Source: a virus. Taken from it: a stretch of DNA of 37,665 nucleotides. Made by a program: the position numbers and the translations under genes. Numbering within the stretch: position 1 is the stretch's first letter; each line of letters begins with the position of its first letter. Below, piece by piece: positions 8,453 to 14,940 of this stretch. The stretch is from the IMG/VR virus record IMGVR_UViG_3300032665_000097, positions 1-37,665 of that record; one strand, given 5' to 3'. The notes below the pieces were generated by a model. That model worked only from the letters and a program-made list of their open reading frames with translations. It ran no database searches and was not told the origin of the DNA.

Positions 8453-8932
8453 CTATTTCGGCCAAGATTCTATCAACGATTCTGCGTCGATATTGGCAGC
8501 GTCGCCTTCGACAACGATTGCCCTAGCGTCTGATATGAACTGGTCAAGGTCTGCACCGAACTGTCGAAACGCTGCGTCAAACTGCTTCGAGTCGTAACAG
8601 ACTTTACTACTTCCGGCGGGGGCGGCGGGATTTTCGGTGCTGGCACGGCGACCGGAATAGGTTGACTGGCGCAGCTTGCTAAGAGCAGCGTCGCGAGCAT
8701 CGTCAGCATCAGCAATTCTTTTCGCATTGTCCAACTCCTTTTGTTTGTTGTCTGCAATGGCCTGCAATCCGGCAATCTTCGTATCGCTCAGAAACTTCGC
8801 GTAGACCGCAATATCTTCCGTGTCCTTGTTCTTCCAATGCTCGATTTGGAGATATTGAAAGCCCATGAACAGGAGGGCGCCGAGGACGAGCCAGCGGGTT
8901 ATGCCGCCTGTTAAAAACGCTAAAAATGGCAT
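8453..8932 (-). CDS. Rz: Rz-like inner-membrane spanin, 159 aa
   Basis: An N-terminal membrane anchor (residues 9-27, GGITRWLVLGALLFMGFQY) is followed by a long charged periplasmic coiled-coil region (KQKELDNAKRIADADDARDA) and a Cys near residue 112. This is the Rz layout: an inner-membrane spanin reaching across the periplasm to its lipoprotein partner. AAGGA lies upstream of the ATG. A second gene, the outer-membrane spanin, is nested inside in another frame. Unlike the classical arrangement, this gene lies on the opposite strand to the endolysin, separated by the tRNA-like element. Confidence 0.85.
   Translation of the reverse strand: MPFLAFLTGGITRWLVLGALLFMGFQYLQIEHWKNKDTEDIAVYAKFLSDTKIAGLQAIADNKQKELDNAKRIADADDARDAALSKLRQSTYSGRRASTENPAAPAGSSKVCYDSKQFDAAFRQFGADLDQFISDARAIVVEGDAANIDAESLIESWPK
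8473..8727 (-). CDS. Rz1: Rz1-like outer-membrane spanin lipoprotein, 84 aa
   Basis: Nested wholly within the Rz-like gene in another frame. It starts MRKELLMLTMLATLLLASC, a lipoprotein signal with lipobox LASC and lipidation Cys19. A proline-rich segment (APKIPPPPPEVV) follows, typical of Rz1 proteins. The ATG at 8727 has AAGGAG seven bases upstream; a longer in-frame start would bury the signal. It would be anchored in the outer membrane and join Rz to fuse the membranes at lysis. Confidence 0.88.
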   Translation of the reverse strand: MRKELLMLTMLATLLLASCASQPIPVAVPAPKIPPPPPEVVKSVTTRSSLTQRFDSSVQTLTSSYQTLGQSLSKATLPISTQNR

Positions 8933-9000
8933 GTCATTCCTTTCAGTTCTTCGCTAGTCAGCAGCATTAGGAAACCGCAGCACCTTTTGATGGTCGGTCA

Positions 9001-9180
9001 TCATTTGGCCCAATGTTTAATTTCAAGCTGGTAAATATCAGTCCAGCCTAGTTTTAGTTGGATGCGTTCCCACAATGTCAGCCAATGAATTCCGCCGTAA
9101 CGCAAGCAAAGCAACGGGCCATCAATGTGTTTCCAGTTAATGTGCGGTTGCGCACCCTCTTGGTATCCAACCTTCATCAT
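9001..9180 (-). CDS. Small hypothetical protein, 59 aa
   Basis: A 60-codon frame begins at ATG 9180, sharing ATGA with the stop of the upstream gene, and ends at TGA 9001-9003. The product (KVGYQEGAQPHINWKHIDG... LTLWERIQLKLGWTDIY) is rich in Trp and His and has no membrane helix. The coupled start and sensible composition support a real gene. It lies just upstream of the spanin genes; function unknown. Confidence 0.65.
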   Translation of the reverse strand: MMKVGYQEGAQPHINWKHIDGPLLCLRYGGIHWLTLWERIQLKLGWTDIYQLEIKHWAK

Positions 9181-9470
9181 TCCCCCTCAGCCTTCATCGC
9201 GCGGATGGCGGCGGCACATTTGTTGGAAATAAAGAGGATGCCCAAACCGTTTAATTCTTCGTCCGTTATTTTCATTCCTTCGCACACCTTCGCCGCATCC
9301 TCCAGCCATTCATTTCTCCGGCTCAGTCGCTTGTCGGCTAGGGCGGCGAGGATGGCGATAGCGCAGTCGTTAATTATTTCGTCTGTGCAAGCGTAACCAG
9401 CAAGCCAGCCGATCTTTTGGCCCGCAATCTCCCGCACCACGGCCATCTGCTCATCGGTTAGGGCGGTCAT
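9177..9470 (-). CDS. Hypothetical phage protein, 97 aa
   Basis: A helical soluble protein starting TALTDEQMAVVREIAGQ and containing DEIINDCAIAILAALADKR. It is coupled on both sides by ATGA overlaps (start 9470 with the upstream stop, stop with the 9180 start). The pattern resembles small accessory proteins of unknown function in many phage early operons. No catalytic motif is visible. Confidence 0.75.
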   Translation of the reverse strand: MTALTDEQMAVVREIAGQKIGWLAGYACTDEIINDCAIAILAALADKRLSRRNEWLEDAAKVCEGMKITDEELNGLGILFISNKCAAAIRAMKAEGE

Positions 9471-9742
9471 GGTTTCTCACTCCACTGTGTGCAGTGTTTT
9501 GAATATGTGGTTACTGGAACGCCGACCTTACCGCTGTTGACGTAAACGGTTTCCGCCCTTTCAACGGATGCGCTGCATACCCATTCGTCTTTTTTGAGTG
9601 AAAACCTTTCTGCTTTACTGTCCGCGTAAATCGCGAACGGTGCTGCGGCAATAAAAATAACGAGAAACACAATTGCGCCGCCGACAAGCCACGGCATAAT
9701 GTGGTCAAAAGTCCAATCCATAAATCTTTCACCGGTGGTCAC
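9467..9742 (-). CDS. Single-pass membrane protein, 91 aa
   Basis: A long hydrophobic segment (residues about 18-38, PWLVGGAIVFLVIFIAAAPF) is followed by a polar domain with two cysteines (WVCSASVERAETVYVNSG and YSKHCTQW). The start is GTG 9742, with AAGGAT seven bases upstream inside the preceding 23-codon frame. An internal ATG at 9721 is possible but lacks such a site. Topology suggests a small domain in the periplasm that could form a disulphide. Function unknown; an exclusion or envelope role would be speculative. Confidence 0.75.
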   Translation of the reverse strand: MTTGERFMDWTFDHIMPWLVGGAIVFLVIFIAAAPFAIYADSKAERFSLKKDEWVCSASVERAETVYVNSGKVGVPVTTYSKHCTQWSEKP

Positions 9743-9746
9743 GGCG

Positions 9747-9818
9747 TTATCCTTTCAGTGCTTCGTCAAATTTCATGGCGGCTTTATAAACGCGCTCCTT
9801 CGCGGATTGGGTGGTCAT
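9747..9818 (-). CDS. Candidate 23-aa microprotein between coupled genes
   Basis: ATG 9818 shares ATGA with the stop of the alanine-rich gene. The frame reads MTTQSAKERVYKAAMKFDEA then LKG and stops at 9747-9749. It contains the ribosome-binding site (AAGGAT) of the next gene. It could be a true small protein or a translational relay linking its neighbours. The overlap pattern matches the rest of the operon. Confidence 0.45.
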   Translation of the reverse strand: MTTQSAKERVYKAAMKFDEALKG

Positions 9819-10387
9819 AGAAATTGCCAAAAGCAGTCGCGGACAAGTTCGTTAAAATCTTGTCTAGCAGCACCCCAAGCAGCGTGCAAAGCAGCGGCCC
9901 TAGCAGCGTCCATAGCAGCGTCCATAGCAGCGGCCTTAGCAGCGGCCCTAGCAGCGTCCATAGCAGCGGCCCAAGCAGCGGCCCTAGCAGCGGCCCTAGA
10001 AGCGGCCTTAGCAGCGTCCCAAATTTTTTCGTCGCCGGTCATCAGGTAATCCAGCACAACATCCGGCGCATCGTCGTATAAATGGATGACCGAAAGGGCT
10101 TGCATACGAGCGAAATAACGCAACATTTCGGTTGCATCCATTCGCGCCACAATGCGCCGACGAGTGCAGACCAATTTGTCTGATTGCTCGGTCACGATGC
10201 CGTCAACATCAACCAAGCAAAGCGTTGATCCGGGCGCGAACTGAAGCGCGTCAAACGGGTCATAACTGGCGTGTAATCCGGTCTGGCAGATTTGAACCGG
10301 TACCTTATGCTCAAGCCACGCACCGTTGCGCGGAATGTCCCGACCGCCGCGCAGCTTGTCGCCAACAAAATGCCATGCTCGTTTCAT
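9815..10387 (-). CDS. Conserved phage protein with alanine-rich repeats, 190 aa
   Basis: Residues 1-125 form a conserved domain (MKRAWHFVGDKLRGGRDIP, GLHASYDPFDALQFAPG, DKLVCTRRRIVARMDATEML) that I recognise as a widespread phage or bacterial protein of unknown function. After DYLMTGDEKIWDAA comes an Ala-rich tail of short repeats (AAxxAARAAA, AAMDAA) over residues about 125-172, then a short polar end. The tail is encoded by GCAGCG-rich DNA and probably forms a long helix. It starts in an ATGA overlap. No enzymatic motif is seen. Confidence 0.8.
   Translation of the reverse strand: MKRAWHFVGDKLRGGRDIPRNGAWLEHKVPVQICQTGLHASYDPFDALQFAPGSTLCLVDVDGIVTEQSDKLVCTRRRIVARMDATEMLRYFARMQALSVIHLYDDAPDVVLDYLMTGDEKIWDAAKAASRAAARAAAWAAAMDAARAAAKAAAMDAAMDAARAAALHAAWGAARQDFNELVRDCFWQFL
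9867..10020 (-). repeat. GCAGCG-rich tandem repeats encoding the Ala-rich tail
   Basis: Plus-strand units such as GCAGCGTCCATA and GCAGCGGCCCTA recur about fifteen times in 9- to 12-base steps within the coding sequence. They translate on the minus strand to AAMDAA and AARAAA units. Such repeats are prone to copy-number change by slippage or recombination. Confidence 0.8.
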
Positions 10388-10698
10388 TTCTCATCCTCCA
10401 GCGCGGCGAGGGATTGGCGCAACTGCTGCACACACCACAAGGCATCCCCTGCCGGCGGATTCTTGTCGCACCACGCAATCACAGCATTACCAGCCTCGAC
10501 CAGCGCAGCAATCTCCCGCGCTTTGTTGCAACGATAAAGCGGTTCTTCGCTGTATCCTCTGGATGACCAATAACCGCCGTAATCTTTTGCAGCCCATTGT
10601 TCTGGCGAGCATGGAGGATGATTAAACGCATTGACCATCACCCCGTTTTGCATCCATGCCGTCGCTACCGGCTCAAGCATCTTTTCTGACCAGTTCAT
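10384..10698 (-). CDS. Hypothetical protein, 104 aa
   Basis: A soluble protein (EKMLEPVATAWMQNGVMVNAF, NKAREIAALVEAGNAVIAWCDK) with Trp- and Cys-containing segments and no recognised motif. The ATG at 10698 lies nine bases after the recT stop and follows a GGGGGC stretch. Its stop overlaps the next start by ATGA. Function unknown. Confidence 0.7.
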   Translation of the reverse strand: MNWSEKMLEPVATAWMQNGVMVNAFNHPPCSPEQWAAKDYGGYWSSRGYSEEPLYRCNKAREIAALVEAGNAVIAWCDKNPPAGDALWCVQQLRQSLAALEDEK

Positions 10699-10707
10699 AC
10701 ATGCCCC

Positions 10708-11535
10708 CTAGATAATATCTTCGTGCCCCGACGTAGCGCCGTCAAACGGATCTGCGGCAGGCGCCGGTTCAACCACTTTTTCCAAGTTCCGCGGCCGGCG
10801 CGTTTTACCGGTCGGCGCAGGGTCCGGTTCCGATACCACCGTTTTTTCTACCACGGGCGCCGGCTGCTCTGGCGGCATGAACATGGGGTCATCAGCCTGC
10901 ATGACGGATTCCAGATCCGTGCTCATCGGCAGACGCTTGGCAAGCCGGCGCAGCACCGTTTTGCGGCGCATCTCGTCAGCGAACGGACCATTCCACGGGC
11001 CGGAGTCTTTTGCGCGGCTCACGTTTCGCACCGCCTGAATCTGCGCCTCTGTCATCACTTCCCGGTAGATGCCGCCGCCCTTGATGTGCGCGATTGCGTA
11101 GGCGCCAATGGGCTTGCCGCGTTCGACGCCCAGTGCCGGCCATTTGTGCGTGATCCCCTCGTTGTCGCCAAGCTGGAAATCGAACACGTCGTTTTCGTAG
11201 ACCACCTGCGCGCTCACCGATTCCAGTTCGCCGGAATTGCGGATTTTCTTGAGGATACCGGCGATCATGGGCATGTATTGCACTGTCGAACCGAACGTGA
11301 CCAGCGCCGCTTCCCGCCCGTCGCAGAGCAGTCCATCGGCCGCGGATTTCATCGCCGCCTGGTATAGCGACTGGCGATCGGCTTCGAGCAATTTCGGCGT
11401 CGCCTGCACCGCCGTCATCAGCACGCGCACGAATTTCTCCGGCGGAACGTGGGGGGGGAGGGCGAGTTTGAATTGCGGCTGCATTTTCGTCAGGTTGCCG
11501 CGAACTTCGTCGATTACTGCTAGTTGGGTGGTCAT
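10708..11535 (-). CDS. recT: RecT-family single-strand annealing protein, 275 aa
   Basis: RecT-type recombinases coat single-stranded DNA and anneal complementary strands. The body shows family hallmarks: PPEKFVRVLMTAVQATPKLLEADRQSL (residues about 31-57), SAADGLLCDGREAALVTFG, YMPMIAGILKKIRNSG, and WNGPFADEMRRKTVLRRLAKRLP. The last 60 residues are a Pro-rich acidic tail. It is coupled by ATGA to a 55-aa gene. Together with the exonuclease just upstream in the operon it forms a two-component recombination system. Confidence 0.92.
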   Translation of the reverse strand: MTTQLAVIDEVRGNLTKMQPQFKLALPPHVPPEKFVRVLMTAVQATPKLLEADRQSLYQAAMKSAADGLLCDGREAALVTFGSTVQYMPMIAGILKKIRNSGELESVSAQVVYENDVFDFQLGDNEGITHKWPALGVERGKPIGAYAIAHIKGGGIYREVMTEAQIQAVRNVSRAKDSGPWNGPFADEMRRKTVLRRLAKRLPMSTDLESVMQADDPMFMPPEQPAPVVEKTVVSEPDPAPTGKTRRPRNLEKVVEPAPAADPFDGATSGHEDII

Positions 11536-11699
11536 TTGGTTTCCTTTTTCACCCGCGGTTTGCGCGGTTTTGCATTGACTGCGGCCATGACTTTTTGGAG
11601 GTCAAGAACGTCAACTGTTTGGCGGTAGCGTTCGATGCGCGTATCTGCCTCGTCATCAATGACAGCCGGTTTAATTTCTGTGACTACTATCTCGAACAT
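11532..11699 (-). CDS. Small protein between exonuclease and recT, 55 aa
   Basis: The frame runs from ATG 11699 (AAGGAGAAGTA upstream) to TGA in an ATGA overlap with recT. The product has a short N-terminal strand (MFEIVVTEIKPAVIDDEADT), a helix (RIERYRQTVDVLDLQKVMAAV) and a basic tail (KPRKPRVKKETK). Its place between exonuclease and annealing protein suggests a recombination accessory; this is context only. Confidence 0.7.
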   Translation of the reverse strand: MFEIVVTEIKPAVIDDEADTRIERYRQTVDVLDLQKVMAAVNAKPRKPRVKKETK

Positions 11700-12617
11700 T
11701 TACTTCTCCTTTTTCTGAGTAACACGAAAATTTCGGAAACCTTCCCTGTGAAACGATATGTCCGCCGGCCCAACCAATCCAGCCGAAACAGTAAACCCGT
11801 CCGCCAGCACGCGCTCGGCGTCGCCAATCATCTGCAGAACCTTAGCGCGCGCAACCTGCTTGTCCTCTTTCGCGAGTTTTTCACGGTCGGCGGCGGCTTT
11901 ATACTGGGCCAACAGTCCAGCCAATTCCGTGTTTCCCTGACCGTTAAATACCTTGCCGACTTCAGCATAATTGTGCAATTTCGCGACGAACTCCGCATCT
12001 TCGGGAAATACGGGCGGCGGTTCAATTCCCTGTTCAATCTGCTGCCAGAACTGCCGTATCGCTATCTCAATCGACGAACCGACATCCTGCAGCCGGTCCC
12101 GTATCAGCACCCGTGCATCGTTGCCGCCGATCAGCACGCCGATTGCGCCCCAGTCGTATTCCGCCAAGTGTAACTGATGCTGCAACTGGACCTCGATGTG
12201 CGGCGGCGCTTCCATGCCTTCCTCGTCGTCAATCCATTTGTCGCGGAATACCAGAAAATCGACGTTCTTGATTTCAAGGATTCCTTTACCGCGCACGGGG
12301 CATACGACTTCGTAATCGAACGATGCGCCCATTCTGGCATCAACCAGACGGATGTATTCGGTCATCGCTCGGCACGTCCAGCCTTGATCCTGGCTGATGC
12401 CCTGCGCGATGGCGTCCTGCACCCTGCGCCCCCATGCCATGCGCGGATTGTCCGGTATCGTGGTCACGGCGCCCTGTTTTTTCCGGTGCCACAACTCGAA
12501 TTTGGTCGCATACGGCGATTGGCCGAACAGGGCGGACGATTCTGTGCTCGTAACGTCCTGTGCGCGTAGGGCGTGCCAAACTTGTTCGGATTCGGGGTGG
12601 ATTATCAGTTTACCCAC
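11700..12617 (-). CDS. YqaJ-type phage exonuclease, 305 aa
   Basis: This PD-(D/E)xK-fold nuclease would resect double-stranded ends to make substrate for RecT. Visible motifs are DVTSTESSALFGQSPYATKF (residues 21-40), WGRRVQDAIA (62-71), Asp101 in SFDYEV, Glu115-x-Lys117 in GILEIKN and Gln144 in IEVQLQHQLHLAEYDW. The last third is helical (KAAADREKLAKEDKQVARAK). The start is GTG 12617 with GGAGGA upstream. It is followed by the 55-aa gene and recT, the usual order of phage recombination cassettes. Confidence 0.9.
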   Translation of the reverse strand: MGKLIIHPESEQVWHALRAQDVTSTESSALFGQSPYATKFELWHRKKQGAVTTIPDNPRMAWGRRVQDAIAQGISQDQGWTCRAMTEYIRLVDARMGASFDYEVVCPVRGKGILEIKNVDFLVFRDKWIDDEEGMEAPPHIEVQLQHQLHLAEYDWGAIGVLIGGNDARVLIRDRLQDVGSSIEIAIRQFWQQIEQGIEPPPVFPEDAEFVAKLHNYAEVGKVFNGQGNTELAGLLAQYKAAADREKLAKEDKQVARAKVLQMIGDAERVLADGFTVSAGLVGPADISFHREGFRNFRVTQKKEK

Positions 12618-12720
12618 GCCGCGTCCTCCGTTCAGTCACGATAAACGCCGCAGCCAGCGCCGCGAATATCATCCACGGTTTGAAACGGCGGCGGGTGGGG
12701 ATGAATGAAAAGCGGTTCAT
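12610..12720 (-). CDS. Basic small membrane protein, 36 aa
   Basis: The frame runs from ATG 12720 (ATGA overlap with the upstream stop) to TAA 12610-12612, overlapping the exonuclease start by eight bases. It reads MNRFSFIPTRRRFKPW, then a hydrophobic helix MIFAALAAAFIV, then TERRTRRG. It is probably one short membrane helix flanked by arginines. It also carries the exonuclease ribosome-binding site. Function unknown. Confidence 0.55.
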   Translation of the reverse strand: MNRFSFIPTRRRFKPWMIFAALAAAFIVTERRTRRG

Positions 12721-12965
12721 TTTGCAAGTTCCGCGAGCAGCGCGTCGGCGTAATTCACGGCGCATTTCACATCGGTTTCCACGTCAGCGGCCTTGAACTC
12801 AATCAGGCCGGCCAGAACATGCGTCGCAATATACGCCCGCAACGACATCCCCTCATGCACAAACTTCGTTCCGGCCGCGACTTCCATTCCGCCGAAACTG
12901 ATGGGTTCCTTCGTCGGATTGTCAAACTCGCACGGAAACGCCGGACCGCCTTCGTTGCTTTTCAT
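12717..12965 (-). CDS. Conserved small phage protein, 82 aa
   Basis: Starts MKSNEGGPAFPCEFDNPTK and contains HEGMSLRAYIATHVLAGL, a pattern I know from small phage proteins of unknown function. ATG 12965 is chosen because AGGAG lies upstream and the longer in-frame extension would overlie the better-supported upstream gene. The stop is in an ATGA overlap with the 36-aa gene. Confidence 0.75.
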   Translation of the reverse strand: MKSNEGGPAFPCEFDNPTKEPISFGGMEVAAGTKFVHEGMSLRAYIATHVLAGLIEFKAADVETDVKCAVNYADALLAELAK

Positions 12966-12967
12966 TC

Positions 12968-13141
12968 CTATCTCCTGTTGATTTGACGAACTTTGATAAT
13001 TTTTTCCGCCGCTTCTTCCTGCAACCGTTTTTCCGCCTCCGCCTGTTCCTTCCTGATGGCAGCAAACCGTTTGGCGAGATATCCGGGCTTCTTGGTTTCC
13101 TCGGCGTTGTGATACTTGAATTTCGGGTCGCGCCAACTCAT
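12968..13141 (-). CDS. Small charged helical protein, 57 aa
   Basis: The frame begins at ATG 13141 in an ATGA overlap and ends TAG two bases before the next ATG. It reads MSWRDPKFKYHNAEETKKPG, then YLAKRFAAIRKEQAEAEKR and a Glu/Lys-rich helix. The YLAKRFAAIRKEQ helix is typical of small basic phage proteins, possibly nucleic-acid binding. It contains the ribosome-binding site for the next gene. Confidence 0.75.
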   Translation of the reverse strand: MSWRDPKFKYHNAEETKKPGYLAKRFAAIRKEQAEAEKRLQEEAAEKIIKVRQINRR

Positions 13142-13398
13142 AACACCTCCGCAGATTTCAGCTTGCCGGTTTCGCCGTCGAAGGTGAGGCGCAGGTTGTC
13201 ACAAACTTGGTCAAATCTACTGTTAAAAAGTGCTACGCCGTTAATTTCAACGACCCCATACATCACCACATCCGGCTTCGGTTCGGGTTTATTTTTCAGC
13301 GCATCGGAAAACACATGGGTTTCGATCATAGAAATGCGCGCTTGCATGTCGGCAAGCATTTTTTGGTAATACCACTTCGATGCGGCGTCTTGGCTCAT
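13138..13398 (-). CDS. Hypothetical protein, 86 aa
   Basis: ATG 13398 is selected because GGAGG lies just upstream and the upstream stop forms an ATGA overlap there. The sequence starts MSQDAASKWYYQKMLADMQ and has a beta-like C-terminal half (DVVMYGVVEINGVALFNSR, LRLTFDGETGKL). The mix suggests a small alpha/beta fold. Function unknown. Confidence 0.7.
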   Translation of the reverse strand: MSQDAASKWYYQKMLADMQARISMIETHVFSDALKNKPEPKPDVVMYGVVEINGVALFNSRFDQVCDNLRLTFDGETGKLKSAEVL

Positions 13399-13598
13399 TT
13401 CGTTTCCCTCCATCTCTCTCGATAATCCGTTTCCCGATCGTCTGTTTGATCGTCGTCCATTACGTGCCGCGATTCGTCGTCTTGGCGGCGGTATTCTTCG
13501 GGCGTTTCGTGGTCGTCAGCGGGCGTCGGCTCGCTCGAACTCTCGGATGTAGTCGATGCAGGCTTCACTCCATCCGTCGATGTGCGTCCATTGCCCAT
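13395..13598 (-). CDS. Candidate highly charged small protein, 67 aa
   Basis: This frame overlaps the 3' end of the Ro60 gene by 83 bases and ends in an ATGA overlap with the next gene. ATG 13598 has GGAG six bases upstream. The C-terminal half is dense in Asp, Glu and Arg (DDHETPEEYRRQDDES, DDDQTDDRETDYRERW). The tidy stop/start coupling supports it; the Ser/Thr-rich N-terminal half could be an out-of-frame artefact, with a shorter start possible. Confidence 0.45.
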   Translation of the reverse strand: MGNGRTSTDGVKPASTTSESSSEPTPADDHETPEEYRRQDDESRHVMDDDQTDDRETDYRERWRETK

Positions 13599-14913
13599 AG
13601 CCGACTCCGTTCTGGTTCGATGCCACGTTGATGACGTAACCTTTGCCATGCGGCGGCGCGATGCCGTCTGCGGTCTGTTCGTCCGTGATGACGATGATGC
13701 GGTCGTATTTCATGTTGACCGCCTGCATGTCGATCTGCGTCTGAAATGTCTGCGAAAATCCGTAGTAGGCGGACTGGTAGCGATGCAAACCAGTGGCCGC
13801 TTTGCCATGCAGCGCCTCGATTGACGCTGCCAGATGTGTGCCGGAATGAGGTTGACTGTTGTTCATCGCATCACGCAGCGCGAAGCCACGGCGCGGCGCA
13901 CACTGAATCAGTTTGTCGCTGAACGTGAACACCGCAACGGACTCACAGATTTCTCGCAACAGCACGCCAAGCCCGAATCCCGCGTCCATTCGCGATGCCT
14001 GCGACTTGCCCGATACCTTGTCAGCCATCGAACCGGATACATCGACCAGCAGAACGGTATGGCCTGCCAGCTTGTCCTGCGTGCCGAGGCACTTGAACAT
14101 CAGCGGCTCAAGAATGTCCTCCCATTGCGGAACGAAACGCGCAGCGGTGATGAAGCGAAACGGCAACGCGCGCTCGACGTTCAATTCAGCGGCATAGGCG
14201 GCGACCAGCGATTTATCGACGCCGGACTCTGCCATGTTTCGCAGGTTGCGAATGAACGCGAGTGCAAACAATTTTTTCTCGGCCATCAGGCGCTCGAAGG
14301 TGGCTTTCTTGTCGGCGCCACCGGACAGCGCGACCTCCCACGTATCGGGCGTCACCAGCGATTTATCGACCAAGCGTTTCCAGATTGCCGCCTGCGCGTC
14401 GTCCTTCGGCTTGGCGTGGCTGATGAACAGCACGTCGCGCAATTTCACCGCACCATCGCGGTTGTATTTCGCAAGGTTGTATTCGTCGAATTTGCCGAAC
14501 GCGCGGGCAAGTCCTTTTTTGACTTGTGCCGAAACTTTCTGGCGACCGTCTTTCCAGTAGATCGCCAAAAACTCCGTCAATTCGTCGGCGCGTTGAATGA
14601 CTTGCGCGAGCGTGGAAGCGACTAGCGCCTTGTGTTTCGGCAATCGCGCCATCTCGCGCACAATCAGCAGCGGCGCATGACGGAGTTTCATTTTGCCCCG
14701 CGCTTCGATTGCGATTGCGGCAACTTTGGCCGGCTCGACTTCGGCGATCAGGCTGGCGATACGCTTGGAAATTTCCTCGCCGGACTCGTAGAACGTGTCC
14801 TCCCACAACATGCACGCCATGACGCTGCGGCGCAGTTGCAGTTCAGGATTGATGTGTTGGGCGGTTGCGCCTTCGTGGGTGAATATCGGCGCACGGACGG
14901 TATTGATTTTCAT
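13516..14913 (-). CDS. rsr: Ro60/Rsr-like TROVE-domain RNA-binding protein, 465 aa
   Basis: Ro60 orthologues are ring-shaped RNA-binding proteins that hold Y RNAs on the outer surface and misfolded or single-stranded RNA ends in the central hole. Residues 1-275 form the TROVE HEAT-like repeats (RRSVMACMLWEDTFYESG, LLIVREMARLPKH, ELTEFLAIYWKDG, VLFISHAKPK). Residues 285-460 form a von Willebrand A domain with an intact MIDAS site: Asp291-x-Ser293-x-Ser295 (DVSGS), Thr359 (SGTHL) and Asp411 (ITDEQT). GGAGG lies upstream of the ATG. Length is slightly below human Ro60 (538 aa). It follows three Y-RNA-like elements in its leader. Confidence 0.9.
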   Translation of the reverse strand: MKINTVRAPIFTHEGATAQHINPELQLRRSVMACMLWEDTFYESGEEISKRIASLIAEVEPAKVAAIAIEARGKMKLRHAPLLIVREMARLPKHKALVASTLAQVIQRADELTEFLAIYWKDGRQKVSAQVKKGLARAFGKFDEYNLAKYNRDGAVKLRDVLFISHAKPKDDAQAAIWKRLVDKSLVTPDTWEVALSGGADKKATFERLMAEKKLFALAFIRNLRNMAESGVDKSLVAAYAAELNVERALPFRFITAARFVPQWEDILEPLMFKCLGTQDKLAGHTVLLVDVSGSMADKVSGKSQASRMDAGFGLGVLLREICESVAVFTFSDKLIQCAPRRGFALRDAMNNSQPHSGTHLAASIEALHGKAATGLHRYQSAYYGFSQTFQTQIDMQAVNMKYDRIIVITDEQTADGIAPPHGKGYVINVASNQNGVGYGQWTHIDGWSEACIDYIREFERADAR

Positions 14914-14917
14914 ACTA

Positions 14918-14930
14918 CCTCCATCTTCGG
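14918..14930 (-). promoter_or_regulatory. Ribosome-binding region of the Ro60 gene with complementary tract
   Basis: On the minus strand CCGAAGATG (14930-14922) runs into the GGAGG ribosome-binding site (14922-14918), four bases before the ATG. CCGAAGATG is the exact complement of CATCTTCGG (14981-14973) in the loop of the third Y-like element. One G-U and one A-U pair could extend the duplex into GGA of the site. The pairing is visible; the control function is inferred. Confidence 0.5.
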
Positions 14931-14940
14931 TTAAAGGTGA

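Noticed and set aside
8938-9004. Two 15-16-codon frames before the inner spanin gene
   Set aside because: They are too short to judge. One begins in an overlap with the preceding stop, but nothing else supports it.
12177-12569. Plus-strand frame of 130 codons inside the exonuclease gene
   Set aside because: It is antisense to a clear YqaJ-type nuclease and shows no recognisable protein pattern.
12966-13136. N-terminal extension of the 82-aa protein (start at 13136)
   Set aside because: The extension is Gly/Gln/Arg-rich, and another frame over the same bases encodes a convincing coupled 57-aa protein.
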